This document shows positions 54,565 through 63,826 of a stretch of DNA of 64,000 nucleotides, piece after piece. The DNA comes from Clostridiales bacterium Firm_11. GTDB lineage: Bacteria; Bacillota; Clostridia; Christensenellales; Aristaeellaceae. The stretch is from assembly GCA_001604105.1 (NCBI GenBank), contig LVAQ01000006.1, positions 310,001-374,000 of the forward strand, in the 5' to 3' direction. The notes beneath the pieces are model-generated. The model was not told where the DNA came from. It ran no database searches and saw only the letters and a list, made by a program, of their open reading frames with translations. Position 1 is the stretch's first letter. The number at the start of each line of letters is the position of its first letter. Position numbers and translations under genes: made by a program.

Positions 54565-56172
54565 ATGCATGCGCGTAAAGCCACCCTGTATGTCATACTT
54601 TTTTTCGCGCTGCTGACCGCGATAGGCCTGCTAAGCGCTCCGGATTACGGCCTCCCTTGCGATGAGCCCGCCGAACAGGTGATTTTGCAGGAGAATCTCA
54701 AGGAGTATGCCTTGGTGTTGCTGGGCGAAGAAAGCGAAGCCGTACGCTACTACAATGACCTTGGTATCGTGCGCATCTCGGAGAGTATCGAACGGGATCA
54801 CGGGCAGAGTGCCTATTATCCGGCGGCTCCCTTGCTGCTTTTGCAAGCGCAGGCGCCCGCGCTTGCCATGACTTTGTGGCATGGCTACACATGGTTGTGG
54901 TTCATGGTGGGGGTCATCTCCCTGTATGGATTGCTGCGCGGATTGGGCGCAAGCAGGCTTGTTGCATGCGCGGGCGCGCTGCTGCTGTATCTATCCCCTC
55001 GCTTTTTTGCCGAGGGGCACTATAACAACAAAGATGTGGTGCTGCTCTCCCTGACATTGCTTACGCTTGTTACGGGCTGGCGGTTGATGGCAAAGGTCAC
55101 CTGGCAGCGTGCGTTGGTGTTCTCCCTCGCGGGCGCACTGGCAACCAACACGAAAATCGTCGGTATCTTTGTATGGGGACTTATCGGTCTTTCGCTGGTG
55201 TTTCAGTTGATCGTGCGCAAGGCATTTACACCGCGGGTTTGGTTCGCGGGTGGCATCGCCATTCTTTCTTTTCTTCTGTTTTATTGGCTGCTTACGCCCG
55301 CGGCATGGGTCGATCCCGCCTCGTATCTCCAATACCTGATCGAAAATGCCACGGGTTTCTCGCGATGGACCGGCGTTGTACTGTTCCAAGGAGTGTTGTT
55401 TAATCCGACGCGCGGTTTTCCTCTCCCGCGTTCCTATCTGCCGTTGATGATCCTTTATACCGTTTCTCCCATAACGATTCTGCTGGCTGCCGCGGGTCAA
55501 ATCTATGCGGCGATACGTATCCTGAAAAGGGATTCACGCACCCCCATGCTGCTGGTACTCACCATGCTCTGGCTGGTACCGATGGCCTACGTTATCATCG
55601 CACGCCCCCTGATGTATAACGGATGGCGGCATTTCTACTTCCTGTTTGCCGGCATCGCTGCCATGGCGGGGCTGGGGCTTGCTATGATTGCCGAGCGTCT
55701 CCAAAACCACGGTGTGCTAAAACGCATCGCGGCATTTATGATGGCCGCCGTTTTCCTGTTGCAGGGTTTTGGCATCTATCGCAACCATCCCTACCAGTAT
55801 GCGTATTACAACCAAATTGCCCCATACGCGCAAGTAAACTTTGAGCTGGATTACTGGCTGGTGAGCACAGTTAACGCCATGCGCAGGCTGATCCTGGATG
55901 AAGATTCCACGGACAGTTCACCATTAATACTGGGCGCCAGCGATCCCATGAGTTACCTTAGCCTGCAAAACAGCGTAAAGGTGCTCACGCCGCAAGAACA
56001 ATCGAGGTTGATTACCACTTCGGATGCGGATGCCCCCTACCTCCTGTATAACACGACCTATGCCGCCATCTACGACGTCGCAGTGCCCGAGGGTTACACT
56101 ACGCTTTTCCATTTGGAGAGTTATGGCACTACGATTGTAACGATATATCGGCGGGCGGCATCGGCGCTGTGA
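54565..56172 (+). CDS. GT-C-like polytopic membrane protein
   Basis: The start at 54565 follows AAAGGA by about nine bases. The 535-residue protein has an N-terminal segment, an extracytoplasmic loop with DEPAEQVILQENL (acidic pair, about residues 33-45), RFFAEGHYNNKDVVLLSLT, about ten further segments, and a soluble C-terminal part (about 440-535). These are GT-C glycosyltransferase features. It lies 145 bases after the previous gene in the same direction; the pair probably act in one surface-glycan pathway. Confidence 0.78.
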   Translation: MHARKATLYVILFFALLTAIGLLSAPDYGLPCDEPAEQVILQENLKEYALVLLGEESEAVRYYNDLGIVRISESIERDHGQSAYYPAAPLLLLQAQAPALAMTLWHGYTWLWFMVGVISLYGLLRGLGASRLVACAGALLLYLSPRFFAEGHYNNKDVVLLSLTLLTLVTGWRLMAKVTWQRALVFSLAGALATNTKIVGIFVWGLIGLSLVFQLIVRKAFTPRVWFAGGIAILSFLLFYWLLTPAAWVDPASYLQYLIENATGFSRWTGVVLFQGVLFNPTRGFPLPRSYLPLMILYTVSPITILLAAAGQIYAAIRILKRDSRTPMLLVLTMLWLVPMAYVIIARPLMYNGWRHFYFLFAGIAAMAGLGLAMIAERLQNHGVLKRIAAFMMAAVFLLQGFGIYRNHPYQYAYYNQIAPYAQVNFELDYWLVSTVNAMRRLILDEDSTDSSPLILGASDPMSYLSLQNSVKVLTPQEQSRLITTSDADAPYLLYNTTYAAIYDVAVPEGYTTLFHLESYGTTIVTIYRRAASAL

Positions 56173-56274
56173 TGCGCCATGGAACGAATCACAGATAGGT
56201 CGGTATCGCGCTCCCCATTGACATCATGTGCGCTTTTACGTAACTGCGAGTGGGGATCCCATTCAAATCACGAT

Positions 56275-56328
56275 AAACCAAAAGGCGGTACCGCAGTGCA
56301 ACCACACTGGTACCGCCTTTTTGGTTTA
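56275..56328. terminator. Strong bidirectional terminator
   Basis: AAACCAAAAGGCGGTACC on the left and GGTACCGCCTTTTTGGTTT on the right form a very long stem with an inner AGTG/CACT pairing. It separates the plus-strand GT-C gene from the minus-strand copper operon and can serve both. Confidence 0.9.
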
Positions 56329-56348
56329 TCAAAATGGCTTTGTTATTG

Positions 56349-56555
56349 TTAGCTTACCACATCATAGCCTTGTTCTTCGATCGCGGTTTTCAGCAGATCA
56401 TCCGTCGCCCGCCCATCGTGCGTTACAGTCACTGTGTTTTCGCTAAGTGACACAACAACGTCCGATATACCCGCCAGTGCCTTCACTGCGGTTTGCACCG
56501 CCTTTACGCAATGTTCACAGGCCATGCCTTCCACATTGACAACCGTTACAGCCAT
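56349..56555 (-). CDS. copZ: Copper chaperone CopZ (HMA domain)
   Basis: A 68-residue single HMA domain with the metal motif MACEHC (residues 11-16) and the family ending EEQGYDV. CopZ carries Cu(I) to CopA and regulators. GGAGGG lies seven bases before the ATG. It is the third gene of the copA operon. Confidence 0.94.
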   Translation of the reverse strand: MAVTVVNVEGMACEHCVKAVQTAVKALAGISDVVVSLSENTVTVTHDGRATDDLLKTAIEEQGYDVVS

Positions 56556-56601
56556 TGAGTCGCCCTCCTTCTATGCGCTTTGCGCTTGCTTCGCCTCTGG
56601 T

Positions 56602-57303
56602 TCAGGCGATGTTAAAGGGTTTGAGGAACTTCTCCACAAACAGGGTCGCGCCGCCATCCATCACCTCAACAGGTGCATATACCCAGCCTTCGACCAGCGC
56701 CGGCTCCACACCTGCCTCTATCAGTGCGTCGGGTGATAATACGAACACAATATCCTTCTCCTGCGGTTCTCCGGTATCGGTGAGCGTTTCGAGCGATTGC
56801 GCCCATTCAAACATGCCCGCCTCCCCTACCATCACCCCAAAATGATCCATCGGGATATGGTAACCAATGGCACCGGGCATCGTTTTCGTAAGCGTCTGCA
56901 TCGCCAGCGCCGCCGTGCCGGCTTGCTCCTTGGAACCATCACCCGCCACGCCCATGGTGTATACCAACTCCTCGCCGTTAAGCGTATAGGCATCCGGCAG
57001 TTTCTCTACTGCGAGTCCAGCCGCAATAAAGGGTTTTGCGTCCCACGCGAGCGCTACGTAGTTACCCTCTGCTCCCAGGATGAACCTTGCGCTGCCATCG
57101 GGCGCAGTGATGTTCCAATGCCCGTTTCCATCCCGCGTGAGCAGCGAAGGCACGGTATTGACCATCTGCGCAAAGGATTCGGTTGCATTAACGGCCACAG
57201 TATCAAGCTGGCCTCCGGTATTGATCATAACGGTCACAATCAGCGCCGTGGCTACCAGTACGCCAATCAGCATCGAAACGATAACTTTCTGGTTTTTTAG
57301 CAT
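56602..57303 (-). CDS. Membrane-anchored protein of unknown function in the copper operon
   Basis: The 233-residue product has one N-terminal hydrophobic anchor (VSMLIGVLVATALIVTVMI, about 9-27) and an extracytoplasmic domain of about 200 residues. No family is recognised. There is no cysteine. A His/Met-rich patch (YHIPMDHFGVMVGEAGMF, about 147-164) could bind Cu(I), but this is only a guess. GGAGGG lies eight bases before the ATG. It sits between copA (four bases away) and copZ (46 bases), so a copper-related role is likely from context. Confidence 0.8.
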   Translation of the reverse strand: MLKNQKVIVSMLIGVLVATALIVTVMINTGGQLDTVAVNATESFAQMVNTVPSLLTRDGNGHWNITAPDGSARFILGAEGNYVALAWDAKPFIAAGLAVEKLPDAYTLNGEELVYTMGVAGDGSKEQAGTAALAMQTLTKTMPGAIGYHIPMDHFGVMVGEAGMFEWAQSLETLTDTGEPQEKDIVFVLSPDALIEAGVEPALVEGWVYAPVEVMDGGATLFVEKFLKPFNIA

Positions 57304-57307
57304 CGGA

Positions 57308-59803
57308 TCATCCCTCCTCGCTGGTTTTCGTAGATTTCATGGTGGGCTTGAAACGTTTCAGGCGCAAAGCGTTCGTAAGCACCGAAACTGAACTGAGCGA
57401 CATGGCTGCCGCCGCAAACATGGGGTTGAGTAACGGCCCGCCAAATAGGTGCAGCACGCCCGCAGCGATGGGGATGCCGATCACATTATACCCAAACGCC
57501 CAGAAAAGATTCTGTTTGATGTTACGAATCGTGCGTTTGCTAAGTTGAATCGCCGTTGGTACATCCAGCAGATCCGAGCGCATCAGCACAATATCCGCGC
57601 TTTCGATGGCAACATCAGTGCCGGAGCCAATCGCAATGCCGATATCCGCTTGCGCCAGGGCGGGCGCATCGTTGATGCCATCACCCACCATAGCTACTTT
57701 TCGCCCTTGTGCCTGCAGTTTCTTGACTTCGCTGGCCTTATCCTGCGGAAGTACTTCGGCAAGCACATGGGTTATTCCCACTTTGCGCGCAATGGCTGCC
57801 GCGGTGCGCTCGTTATCCCCTGTGATCATCACCACCTGCAAACCCATGTTTTGCAAACGCTGGATCGCTTCCTGGCTGGAGGGTTTCACAACATCCGCCA
57901 CAGCAATGATTCCCGCGGGCTTTCCATCTACCGCTATGAACATAGGCGTTTTGCCTTCTTCTGCCAGTGCGTTGGTCACCTCTTGCAGGGTAGCAAAGGA
58001 CAGCCCGTTTTCATCCATCAGTTTACGATTGCCCGCCAGGATGGTTTGCGCCTGAAGGGTTGCCTGTATGCCTCGTCCTGTGATGGCGGTAAACGCGATT
58101 GCTTGCTCAAGCGCAAGCCCTCTTTCCCTTGCTTGCGCAACGATGGCTTGCCCCAGCGGATGCTCCGACCCAATTTCAGCGCTTGCCGCCATGGCCAGCA
58201 AGGTGTTTGCATCATAGCCTTCTACCGGTATAACATCCGTTACCGTTGGCTTTCCCTTTGTGATGGTGCCTGTCTTGTCCAAAACAATGGTATCGATTTT
58301 ATGCGCAGTCTCAAGCGCCTCGCCGCCCTTGACCAGAATACCGTGCTCCGCGCCTTTGCCTGTGCCCACCATAATGGCTGTGGGGGTTGCAAGGCCCAAT
58401 GCGCAAGGGCACGCGATCACCAGCACAGAGATAAAGATGGTGAGCGAAAACGTAACATCACCGCCTGTGCCGATAAACCAAGCGATACCCGCTAAAAGCG
58501 CAATCGCTACCACCACCGGCACAAAGAAGCCCGAGACAACATCCGCAAGCTTCGCAATCGGAGCCTTGGACCCTTGCGCATCCTCGACCAGGCGAATGAT
58601 TTGCGCCAGCGCGGTATCCTCTCCCACCTTTTGGGCACGAAAGCGCACTGTACCCGTTGTGTTAATGGACGCCGCATATACCGTGTCTCCCGCATGCTTA
58701 TCAACAGGCATGCTTTCGCCGGTAAGCATGGATTCATCGATTGCGGTATGCCCTTCCAGTACCAGACCATCCACAGGAATCTTCCCGCCCGGACGAACCA
58801 GCACCGTATCGCCGATTTCTACCTCTTCAATTGGGATCTCGATCTCCGCACCGTTTTGCAGAATGGTCGCTGTCTTGGGCGCGAGTCCCATCAGCTTCTT
58901 GATAGCGTCCCCCGTGCGTCCTTTGGAAACAGCCTCCAAGGTTTTGCCCAGCAGGATCAGTGTAATAATGACGCCTGCCGTTTCAAAATAGAGCGCGTCC
59001 ACAGCCGCAAAATGACCTGCCGCGATTTGGAACACATTGTACAGGCTATACAGAAACGCGGCTGATGTTCCCACCGCAATCAGCGAATCCATGTTAGGGC
59101 TTCGCTGCCAAAGTGCCCGAAAGCCAATTGTATAGAATTGATAGCCAATGCCCATCACCGGCAGTACCAGCATCAACTGCACCAGTGAGAAGAGCAGCGG
59201 ATAGCGCATCGGTTCCAGCGAGGCTGGAAACGGCAGCCGTACAAAGCCAATCATCGGTGCCATTGCGATATACAGCAGCGGAAAACTGAACACAGCGGCG
59301 AAGATGAACTTCATCCACAGGTTCCTGATTTCCTGTTGTTTTCGCACGCGTGCCGCATCCGCTTCCCCGTGTTTTTGAACCGTTAACGGTTGGTAACCAA
59401 GTTTCGTGATTGCTTCACGAACGCCTGAAAGCCTGATGCTCTGGGGATCGTAAGTCACCTGCGCCTTTTCGGTCGCAAGGTTAACGCTGGCCGCGGTGAC
59501 CCCCTCCAGCTTATGTAGCGCTTTTTCTACACGCGTAGAACAAGCAGCGCATGTCATCCCGCCAATGGGGATGGTAACTGTCTGCACAATGGGCGGTTCT
59601 ACCGCTTCATAGCCGATCTTTGCCACGGCATCACGGATTTCCGCGGGGGTTAGCGCTTCTTCATCGTAATCCACAAAAAGCTTCTCGCTTGCCAGATTCA
59701 CGTTCACCTGCGCAATGCCCGGCAGCTTGCGCAGTGTTTTTTCGATACGCTGCGCACAGGCGGCGCAGGTCATCCCATGCAGAAGCATTGTCTTCTTTTC
59801 CAT
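57308..59803 (-). CDS. copA: Copper-exporting P-type ATPase CopA
   Basis: The 831-residue protein has two N-terminal HMA domains (GMTCAACAQR near residue 10 and GMTCAACSTR near 83), eight membrane segments, the TGESMPV actuator motif, the CPC metal site (ACPCALGLATP near 467), phosphorylated Asp in DKTGTITKG (near 508), SEHPLG and GDGINDAPALA. It pumps Cu(I) out of the cytoplasm. AAAGGAG lies eight bases before the ATG. It heads the operon copA-unknown-copZ. Confidence 0.98.
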   Translation of the reverse strand: MEKKTMLLHGMTCAACAQRIEKTLRKLPGIAQVNVNLASEKLFVDYDEEALTPAEIRDAVAKIGYEAVEPPIVQTVTIPIGGMTCAACSTRVEKALHKLEGVTAASVNLATEKAQVTYDPQSIRLSGVREAITKLGYQPLTVQKHGEADAARVRKQQEIRNLWMKFIFAAVFSFPLLYIAMAPMIGFVRLPFPASLEPMRYPLLFSLVQLMLVLPVMGIGYQFYTIGFRALWQRSPNMDSLIAVGTSAAFLYSLYNVFQIAAGHFAAVDALYFETAGVIITLILLGKTLEAVSKGRTGDAIKKLMGLAPKTATILQNGAEIEIPIEEVEIGDTVLVRPGGKIPVDGLVLEGHTAIDESMLTGESMPVDKHAGDTVYAASINTTGTVRFRAQKVGEDTALAQIIRLVEDAQGSKAPIAKLADVVSGFFVPVVVAIALLAGIAWFIGTGGDVTFSLTIFISVLVIACPCALGLATPTAIMVGTGKGAEHGILVKGGEALETAHKIDTIVLDKTGTITKGKPTVTDVIPVEGYDANTLLAMAASAEIGSEHPLGQAIVAQARERGLALEQAIAFTAITGRGIQATLQAQTILAGNRKLMDENGLSFATLQEVTNALAEEGKTPMFIAVDGKPAGIIAVADVVKPSSQEAIQRLQNMGLQVVMITGDNERTAAAIARKVGITHVLAEVLPQDKASEVKKLQAQGRKVAMVGDGINDAPALAQADIGIAIGSGTDVAIESADIVLMRSDLLDVPTAIQLSKRTIRNIKQNLFWAFGYNVIGIPIAAGVLHLFGGPLLNPMFAAAAMSLSSVSVLTNALRLKRFKPTMKSTKTSEEG

Positions 59804-59866
59804 AGGGATCGCTCCTTTCCGTCGGGTTTCATGCAGGCATCCTTACGGGTGCCTGTCCCTGATACT

Positions 59867-59937
59867 ATTGTATCGTTTATGCGCCTTTTTTCAAGTATGC
59901 ACATTATTGTAATATACTATCTAAATTGATACTATGA
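59867..59937 (-). promoter_or_regulatory. copA promoter with conserved upstream copper element
   Basis: Minus-strand TTGAAA (59889-59894), 16 bases, TACAAT (59867-59872). From the -35 upward lies an element shared with the promoter at 61637: GTGCATACTTG (59892-59902), ACAA a little further on, and TCATAGTA (59930-59937). Spacing is identical in both copies. It is probably the binding site of a copper regulator not encoded in this window. Confidence 0.75.
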
Positions 59938-59958
59938 GCTAGAACGCATATATCCGAG

Positions 59959-60017
59959 TGCTCACCTGTAGCACCATGGTTCCCCAAGACCTTATCAATA
60001 GGTGGTTTGGGAACCTG
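59959..60017 (-). other. Foldable segment after the HMA-SafE gene
   Basis: GTGCT/AGCAC (59959-59975) and GGTTCCC/GGGAACC (around 59978-60015, with extra ACC/GGT pairs) can form two hairpins downstream of the stop at 60041. No T run follows, so terminator function is uncertain. Confidence 0.4.
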
Positions 60018-60040
60018 CGAATAGCACGTCCACAGCAACG

Positions 60041-61480
60041 TCAGGCGTCCGAAAATCGGGGATCCGATTTCAAGGGCTCCTCTGTCGCATCCGGCGTAAG
60101 GCTTGCATCTTCCACAACCGTAATCGTTGCGCGGATCATCCCCATCCAGCAAGTATAGGTGAAGGTTCCCACAGTCTCCGGTGTAAAGGTAATCAGGTTA
60201 TCGCCATAAGCAAAAGCATGTGTCAGGTCATATTCCGGAATCACCAGCTGATCGTTACAGCCATTGATGCTTCCCCTCGGCGCGTTGATGTTCCACGAAA
60301 CCGGAACCCCCACTTGCACGGTAATATTTGGGTAGCGATAGGATTCGAGCGTGGACGCTATGTGCTGTATGGCAGGCACGGTATCTTCGCTTGCTTCATC
60401 GACCGCGCTGGCTGTTATGGGCGTTATCATTTGACTATCAGTGCTTTCGACAGCAGATGGCACAATACCCTGAAACCATCCGGCCAGCGAAGCTCCCTGT
60501 GAAAACATCGATAACCCCATCACCGCCACCAGTACGGCGCCTGCCATCATCACCTGTCGCGTAAAGCTCCTGCCCAATGCCGTGCCGAGAATCCCAAGCC
60601 CCAACATCAACGGCACCGTCCCCAGGCTGTACAAAAGCATGGAAAACGCTCCCGCCAAGGCACTGCCTGTGGAAAGCGCATATAACTGCATGGCTTGCAA
60701 AGGACCGCAGGGCATAAATCCATTCAACAGACCTACCACAAGCGGCCCTCTTCCCCTCAGTTTGCTTTGCTCAATCATCCGTTTCATGCGTTTGGGCATT
60801 CGCGGAATCAAGCGGCTGAGCGAGGGGAATAAACCCAGCATGCTAAAGCCCATGATGAGCATGAGCAATCCGGCGCCTATCTTCAGCATCCCTTGCATCA
60901 GATAAGATAAGGAGATGGTCGCGCCCAACGCTCCCACAAAAAAGCCGATAATGGTGTAGCTGATCACGCGGCCCACGTTATAGAGCAGTGCAGGTTTGAT
61001 CTGCGCCTGTTTTGCTTCCGGTTTCAATGCTTGTGCGCCGATGCATTGGGATAGGTTAATGCCGCCGCACATGGCCACACAGTGTACCGACGTCAGAAGT
61101 CCAATCACAAAAAGCATACCGTGTCCCGTTTCTGCCGTCGCCAGTGCGGAAGGCACAAACAGGTTCAGGACTCCAAACCTTTCCAGTGCAAGGTAGAGCA
61201 GCACGATCATCGCAAGCAGCCCCGTCGTGCGTGCAACCATATGCCACTTGGTTTGATGTGCTGGCAGCACCGTGTAGCCAAGGCTCGTGACCGTATCCGT
61301 GAGGTCACTTTGCTCTACCCGCTGCTGGTTAACAACAATAACCGCCGTGCCTTTCGCATAATCCACTGTTGCCGATCGTACGCCCGCTCTCTCAAGAAAA
61401 GCACGCTCCAAGCGTTCCTGACAGTTATGGCATGTCATGCCGCCAATGGCAAGAGTGATGGTTTGCGTATCCTTCCCCAT
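60041..61480 (-). CDS. HMA domain - SafE/DsbD-like membrane domain - cupredoxin-like fusion
   Basis: The start at 61480 follows GGAGGG by seven bases. The 479-residue protein has an HMA domain (GGMTCHNCQ near residue 13), then a TauE/SafE (urease accessory UreH/DsbD-like) membrane domain with paired cysteines HCVAMCGG and GFMPCGPLQAM (about 110-335), and an extracytoplasmic end (about 380-465) that reads as a cupredoxin barrel with GCND, YTCWMGM (Cys and Met as copper ligands). It likely moves copper or reducing power across the membrane and delivers Cu to an external site. It has a copA-like promoter element. Confidence 0.9.
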   Translation of the reverse strand: MGKDTQTITLAIGGMTCHNCQERLERAFLERAGVRSATVDYAKGTAVIVVNQQRVEQSDLTDTVTSLGYTVLPAHQTKWHMVARTTGLLAMIVLLYLALERFGVLNLFVPSALATAETGHGMLFVIGLLTSVHCVAMCGGINLSQCIGAQALKPEAKQAQIKPALLYNVGRVISYTIIGFFVGALGATISLSYLMQGMLKIGAGLLMLIMGFSMLGLFPSLSRLIPRMPKRMKRMIEQSKLRGRGPLVVGLLNGFMPCGPLQAMQLYALSTGSALAGAFSMLLYSLGTVPLMLGLGILGTALGRSFTRQVMMAGAVLVAVMGLSMFSQGASLAGWFQGIVPSAVESTDSQMITPITASAVDEASEDTVPAIQHIASTLESYRYPNITVQVGVPVSWNINAPRGSINGCNDQLVIPEYDLTHAFAYGDNLITFTPETVGTFTYTCWMGMIRATITVVEDASLTPDATEEPLKSDPRFSDA

Positions 61481-61636
61481 AACAGAACCCTCCCGAATCA
61501 AACGGTTCCAAGCAATCATGATGCCATTTCCCCTGCCCTATGCAAGGGAACCCACGTTCAACCGATAACTTTGCCAATGCGCAACCGCAATCTGCGGCGA
61601 ATGGTTCCATCCTTGAAAGACGCATGGCTTTCTACC

Positions 61637-61707
61637 ATTGTAAAGGCATGGTCGAATAATACAAGTATGCACTTTGTTGTGCCATAATACCCAAAAGGGT
61701 ACTATGA
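61637..61707 (-). promoter_or_regulatory. Promoter of the HMA-SafE gene with the same copper element
   Basis: Minus-strand TTGTAT (61659-61664), 16 bases, TACAAT (61637-61642). The upstream element repeats that of copA: GTGCATACTTG (61662-61672) and TCATAGTA (61700-61707), in the same phase. The leader to the ATG at 61480 is about 150 bases. Confidence 0.75.
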
Positions 61708-61755
61708 ATGCTGACCGACTCTCCCTATGCGCGGTGTGAAAGAACCCGTTGCTTG

Positions 61756-61797
61756 CACAAAAGCGGCGTCGTCTTTCTTAGACACGCCGCTTTTGCT
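61756..61797 (-). terminator. Terminator of the cotH gene
   Basis: CAAAAGCGGCGT (61758-61769) and ACGCCGCTTTTG (61784-61795) form a perfect 12-base stem about 100 bases after the CotH stop. The A/T-rich outer pairs supply a short T tract on either strand. Confidence 0.75.
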
Positions 61798-61894
61798 GCT
61801 GATCGAGCAAAGCAATATGAGCCGACTTTCATTTTGTTCAAGGAGAATCCTGTGACAACCCCAATGATAGCCAAGGTTTCATGCGTGAGGCACT

Positions 61895-63592
61895 TCACGA
61901 CGGCAACCATTCACCCGCCAGAAAATCCATCCGCTTTTGGATGAAGTTGTATAGGTAATCAATGTTCTCCTGGTAGGTCGCGCCCGTTTGCACAATCCGC
62001 GCTTTGGTATTGAACACGGGCCACCGGATAAAATTCATGGCCGCACTGTCCGCAAGCTCATCTGCGTATGCTTGCAGGGATTGCAGCATGCCCGTTGCAT
62101 CTTCACGAATGCCCAACAGAACTTCCAGCGCAGGCACAAAATCTGTTTCATATACGCTTTTTACCGCAGCCAGAAAATCCTCCTTGGCGTACAATGCCGG
62201 GAATATGTAGAATGATTCTCCCTGATCATTGTTTACGCCAAAAAACTCCGGCTGTATAATCTTATCGCCTGCACGCGTGGCGTAGTTGCCCAGCGCAGCA
62301 TCATAATCCCAAGCAGGTCCGGCAAAAGCAACGTTGCTTACGCTGTCTGTCGGTTTATAGAAATACAAGCTGGAGCGGTTGGCATCACGGTTTTTAAGCA
62401 CCTCTTCCAGTACATATTTCCTGACCAGGGAATCCATATCGACAAACTCGCTGTAATGTTTGCCCGTCTTGGAATCGATGCCATCTTTCGCGTGTATCGC
62501 GTTTTCAAACCCCTGCATCAAGGCGGCAATATAGGTGACTTGATTCTGGGAAACCGCATCTGGTTCCTTGATGACCACCGCTTGTCCCTTTGCGGTCACA
62601 AAGCCGCTTTTCTCATTACTGTAGCGCATTGTATAGTCCATCTCCAACAGATAACCGCCGGTGATGTCCGCTGGATCGTTAGGGATTTTATATCCCTTTT
62701 GTGTACCTTTGCGGTACTTGTTATAGCCATAACGCGCATAAGAATCGAGCTTTGCATCATTGAGCGCCTGCGTTTCTTTGCCTAAATCTGCAATGTCCAC
62801 GCGCGTTTCCCCGATCTCGACCTTTTCGCAAAGCGTATAAGCGCCCAGATAATCGTTGTTGATATAGACATCGACGGTTCTTGACTGCGATGAATAGGCA
62901 AGCCCTACGGCGTTTGCCAGGTCGAATGCAATTCGATTGCGCAGCAGGGAATTATCCCGATATTCAGCAAGTAAAACCCAAGTTTTGGCTTTTCCCATGC
63001 CGCATAAATCCGTGCTTTGCTCCAGCTTAATTTGATAGGGTTTCTTATTGAGCACGAATGTTGCGTTTCCGCGACCTTTGATGTGCTCCAAAGCGCCGTT
63101 ATAGAGGCTCTGCCCATCCTGATCGATCATGTGCAGCGTTCCGGTTTCCTGATTGCCCTTGCGGTGATGAATGGTGCTCAGCGATCCAGAGACCGTCGTA
63201 ATAAACAACGCAGGCACTTGCGCGGAGCGCATCACACGCAGAGTATAACTCTTTTTTCCAATGGACAAGTCTCTGGAAATGCCATCCAGCAGAAATGTCG
63301 CTTCCTGCCCACTTTGAAAGGGCTCGCCATCCAGCAGAACCGCATCCGCGCTATCTACCCAAAGGTAGAGCGACACTGTGGCTGCAGGCATGAAGAGATA
63401 ATAGGTTTTATCCGCCTTCGCATACCACCAGCGCACCGCTTCGGCTTTGCGGGAAACGGATTCCGAGTCATACAGTGCATTCTGCTGCGTCGCATAGACG
63501 TCAACCGTGGTTGAAGCCCGCGCTGTGGATGGAACGAACAGCGGCGCAGCAAGCAGCGCTAACAGCACGAAAATAAAGGTTGAGCGTCGCAT
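61895..63592 (-). CDS. Secreted CotH-family protein kinase
   Basis: The start at 63592 follows GGAGG by seven bases. The 565-residue protein has a signal peptide (STFIFVLLALLAAPLFVPSTARA), a ~100-residue N-terminal beta domain, and a CotH kinase domain with GRGNATFVLNKKPYQIKL, then NRDANRSSLYFYK and GPAWDYDAALG (the metal-binding Asp pair). CotH kinases are atypical, and spore-coat CotH phosphorylates coat proteins. Here it is exported, so a target at the cell surface or spore is possible. It is a single-gene unit. Confidence 0.93.
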   Translation of the reverse strand: MRRSTFIFVLLALLAAPLFVPSTARASTTVDVYATQQNALYDSESVSRKAEAVRWWYAKADKTYYLFMPAATVSLYLWVDSADAVLLDGEPFQSGQEATFLLDGISRDLSIGKKSYTLRVMRSAQVPALFITTVSGSLSTIHHRKGNQETGTLHMIDQDGQSLYNGALEHIKGRGNATFVLNKKPYQIKLEQSTDLCGMGKAKTWVLLAEYRDNSLLRNRIAFDLANAVGLAYSSQSRTVDVYINNDYLGAYTLCEKVEIGETRVDIADLGKETQALNDAKLDSYARYGYNKYRKGTQKGYKIPNDPADITGGYLLEMDYTMRYSNEKSGFVTAKGQAVVIKEPDAVSQNQVTYIAALMQGFENAIHAKDGIDSKTGKHYSEFVDMDSLVRKYVLEEVLKNRDANRSSLYFYKPTDSVSNVAFAGPAWDYDAALGNYATRAGDKIIQPEFFGVNNDQGESFYIFPALYAKEDFLAAVKSVYETDFVPALEVLLGIREDATGMLQSLQAYADELADSAAMNFIRWPVFNTKARIVQTGATYQENIDYLYNFIQKRMDFLAGEWLPS

Positions 63593-63796
63593 TATCGCGC
63601 CTCCTTCACGCTTGATAGCCAAGCACGTATTGTGCAGCACAGTACACAATGGCGTTTTAAAACGACCATTGCGGATTCATCTCTAAGGAATCATCATCTT
63701 ACACATCGCAAGAATGGCGCGATACAACGTGTCTGTAACAAAAGCTACGTCCTGTTTTCGCCCGATGTTGCAGGCAATCGTGTTATTTCCTTCTAA

Positions 63797-63826
63797 AGTA
63801 TACCATGGTCACTTTTTGGGGAGCAA
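63797..63826 (-). promoter_or_regulatory. Promoter for cotH
   Basis: Minus-strand TTGCTC (63821-63826), 18 bases, TATACT (63797-63802) preceded by TGG. It implies a ~200-base leader. Nothing else is seen in 63827-64000. Confidence 0.5.
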
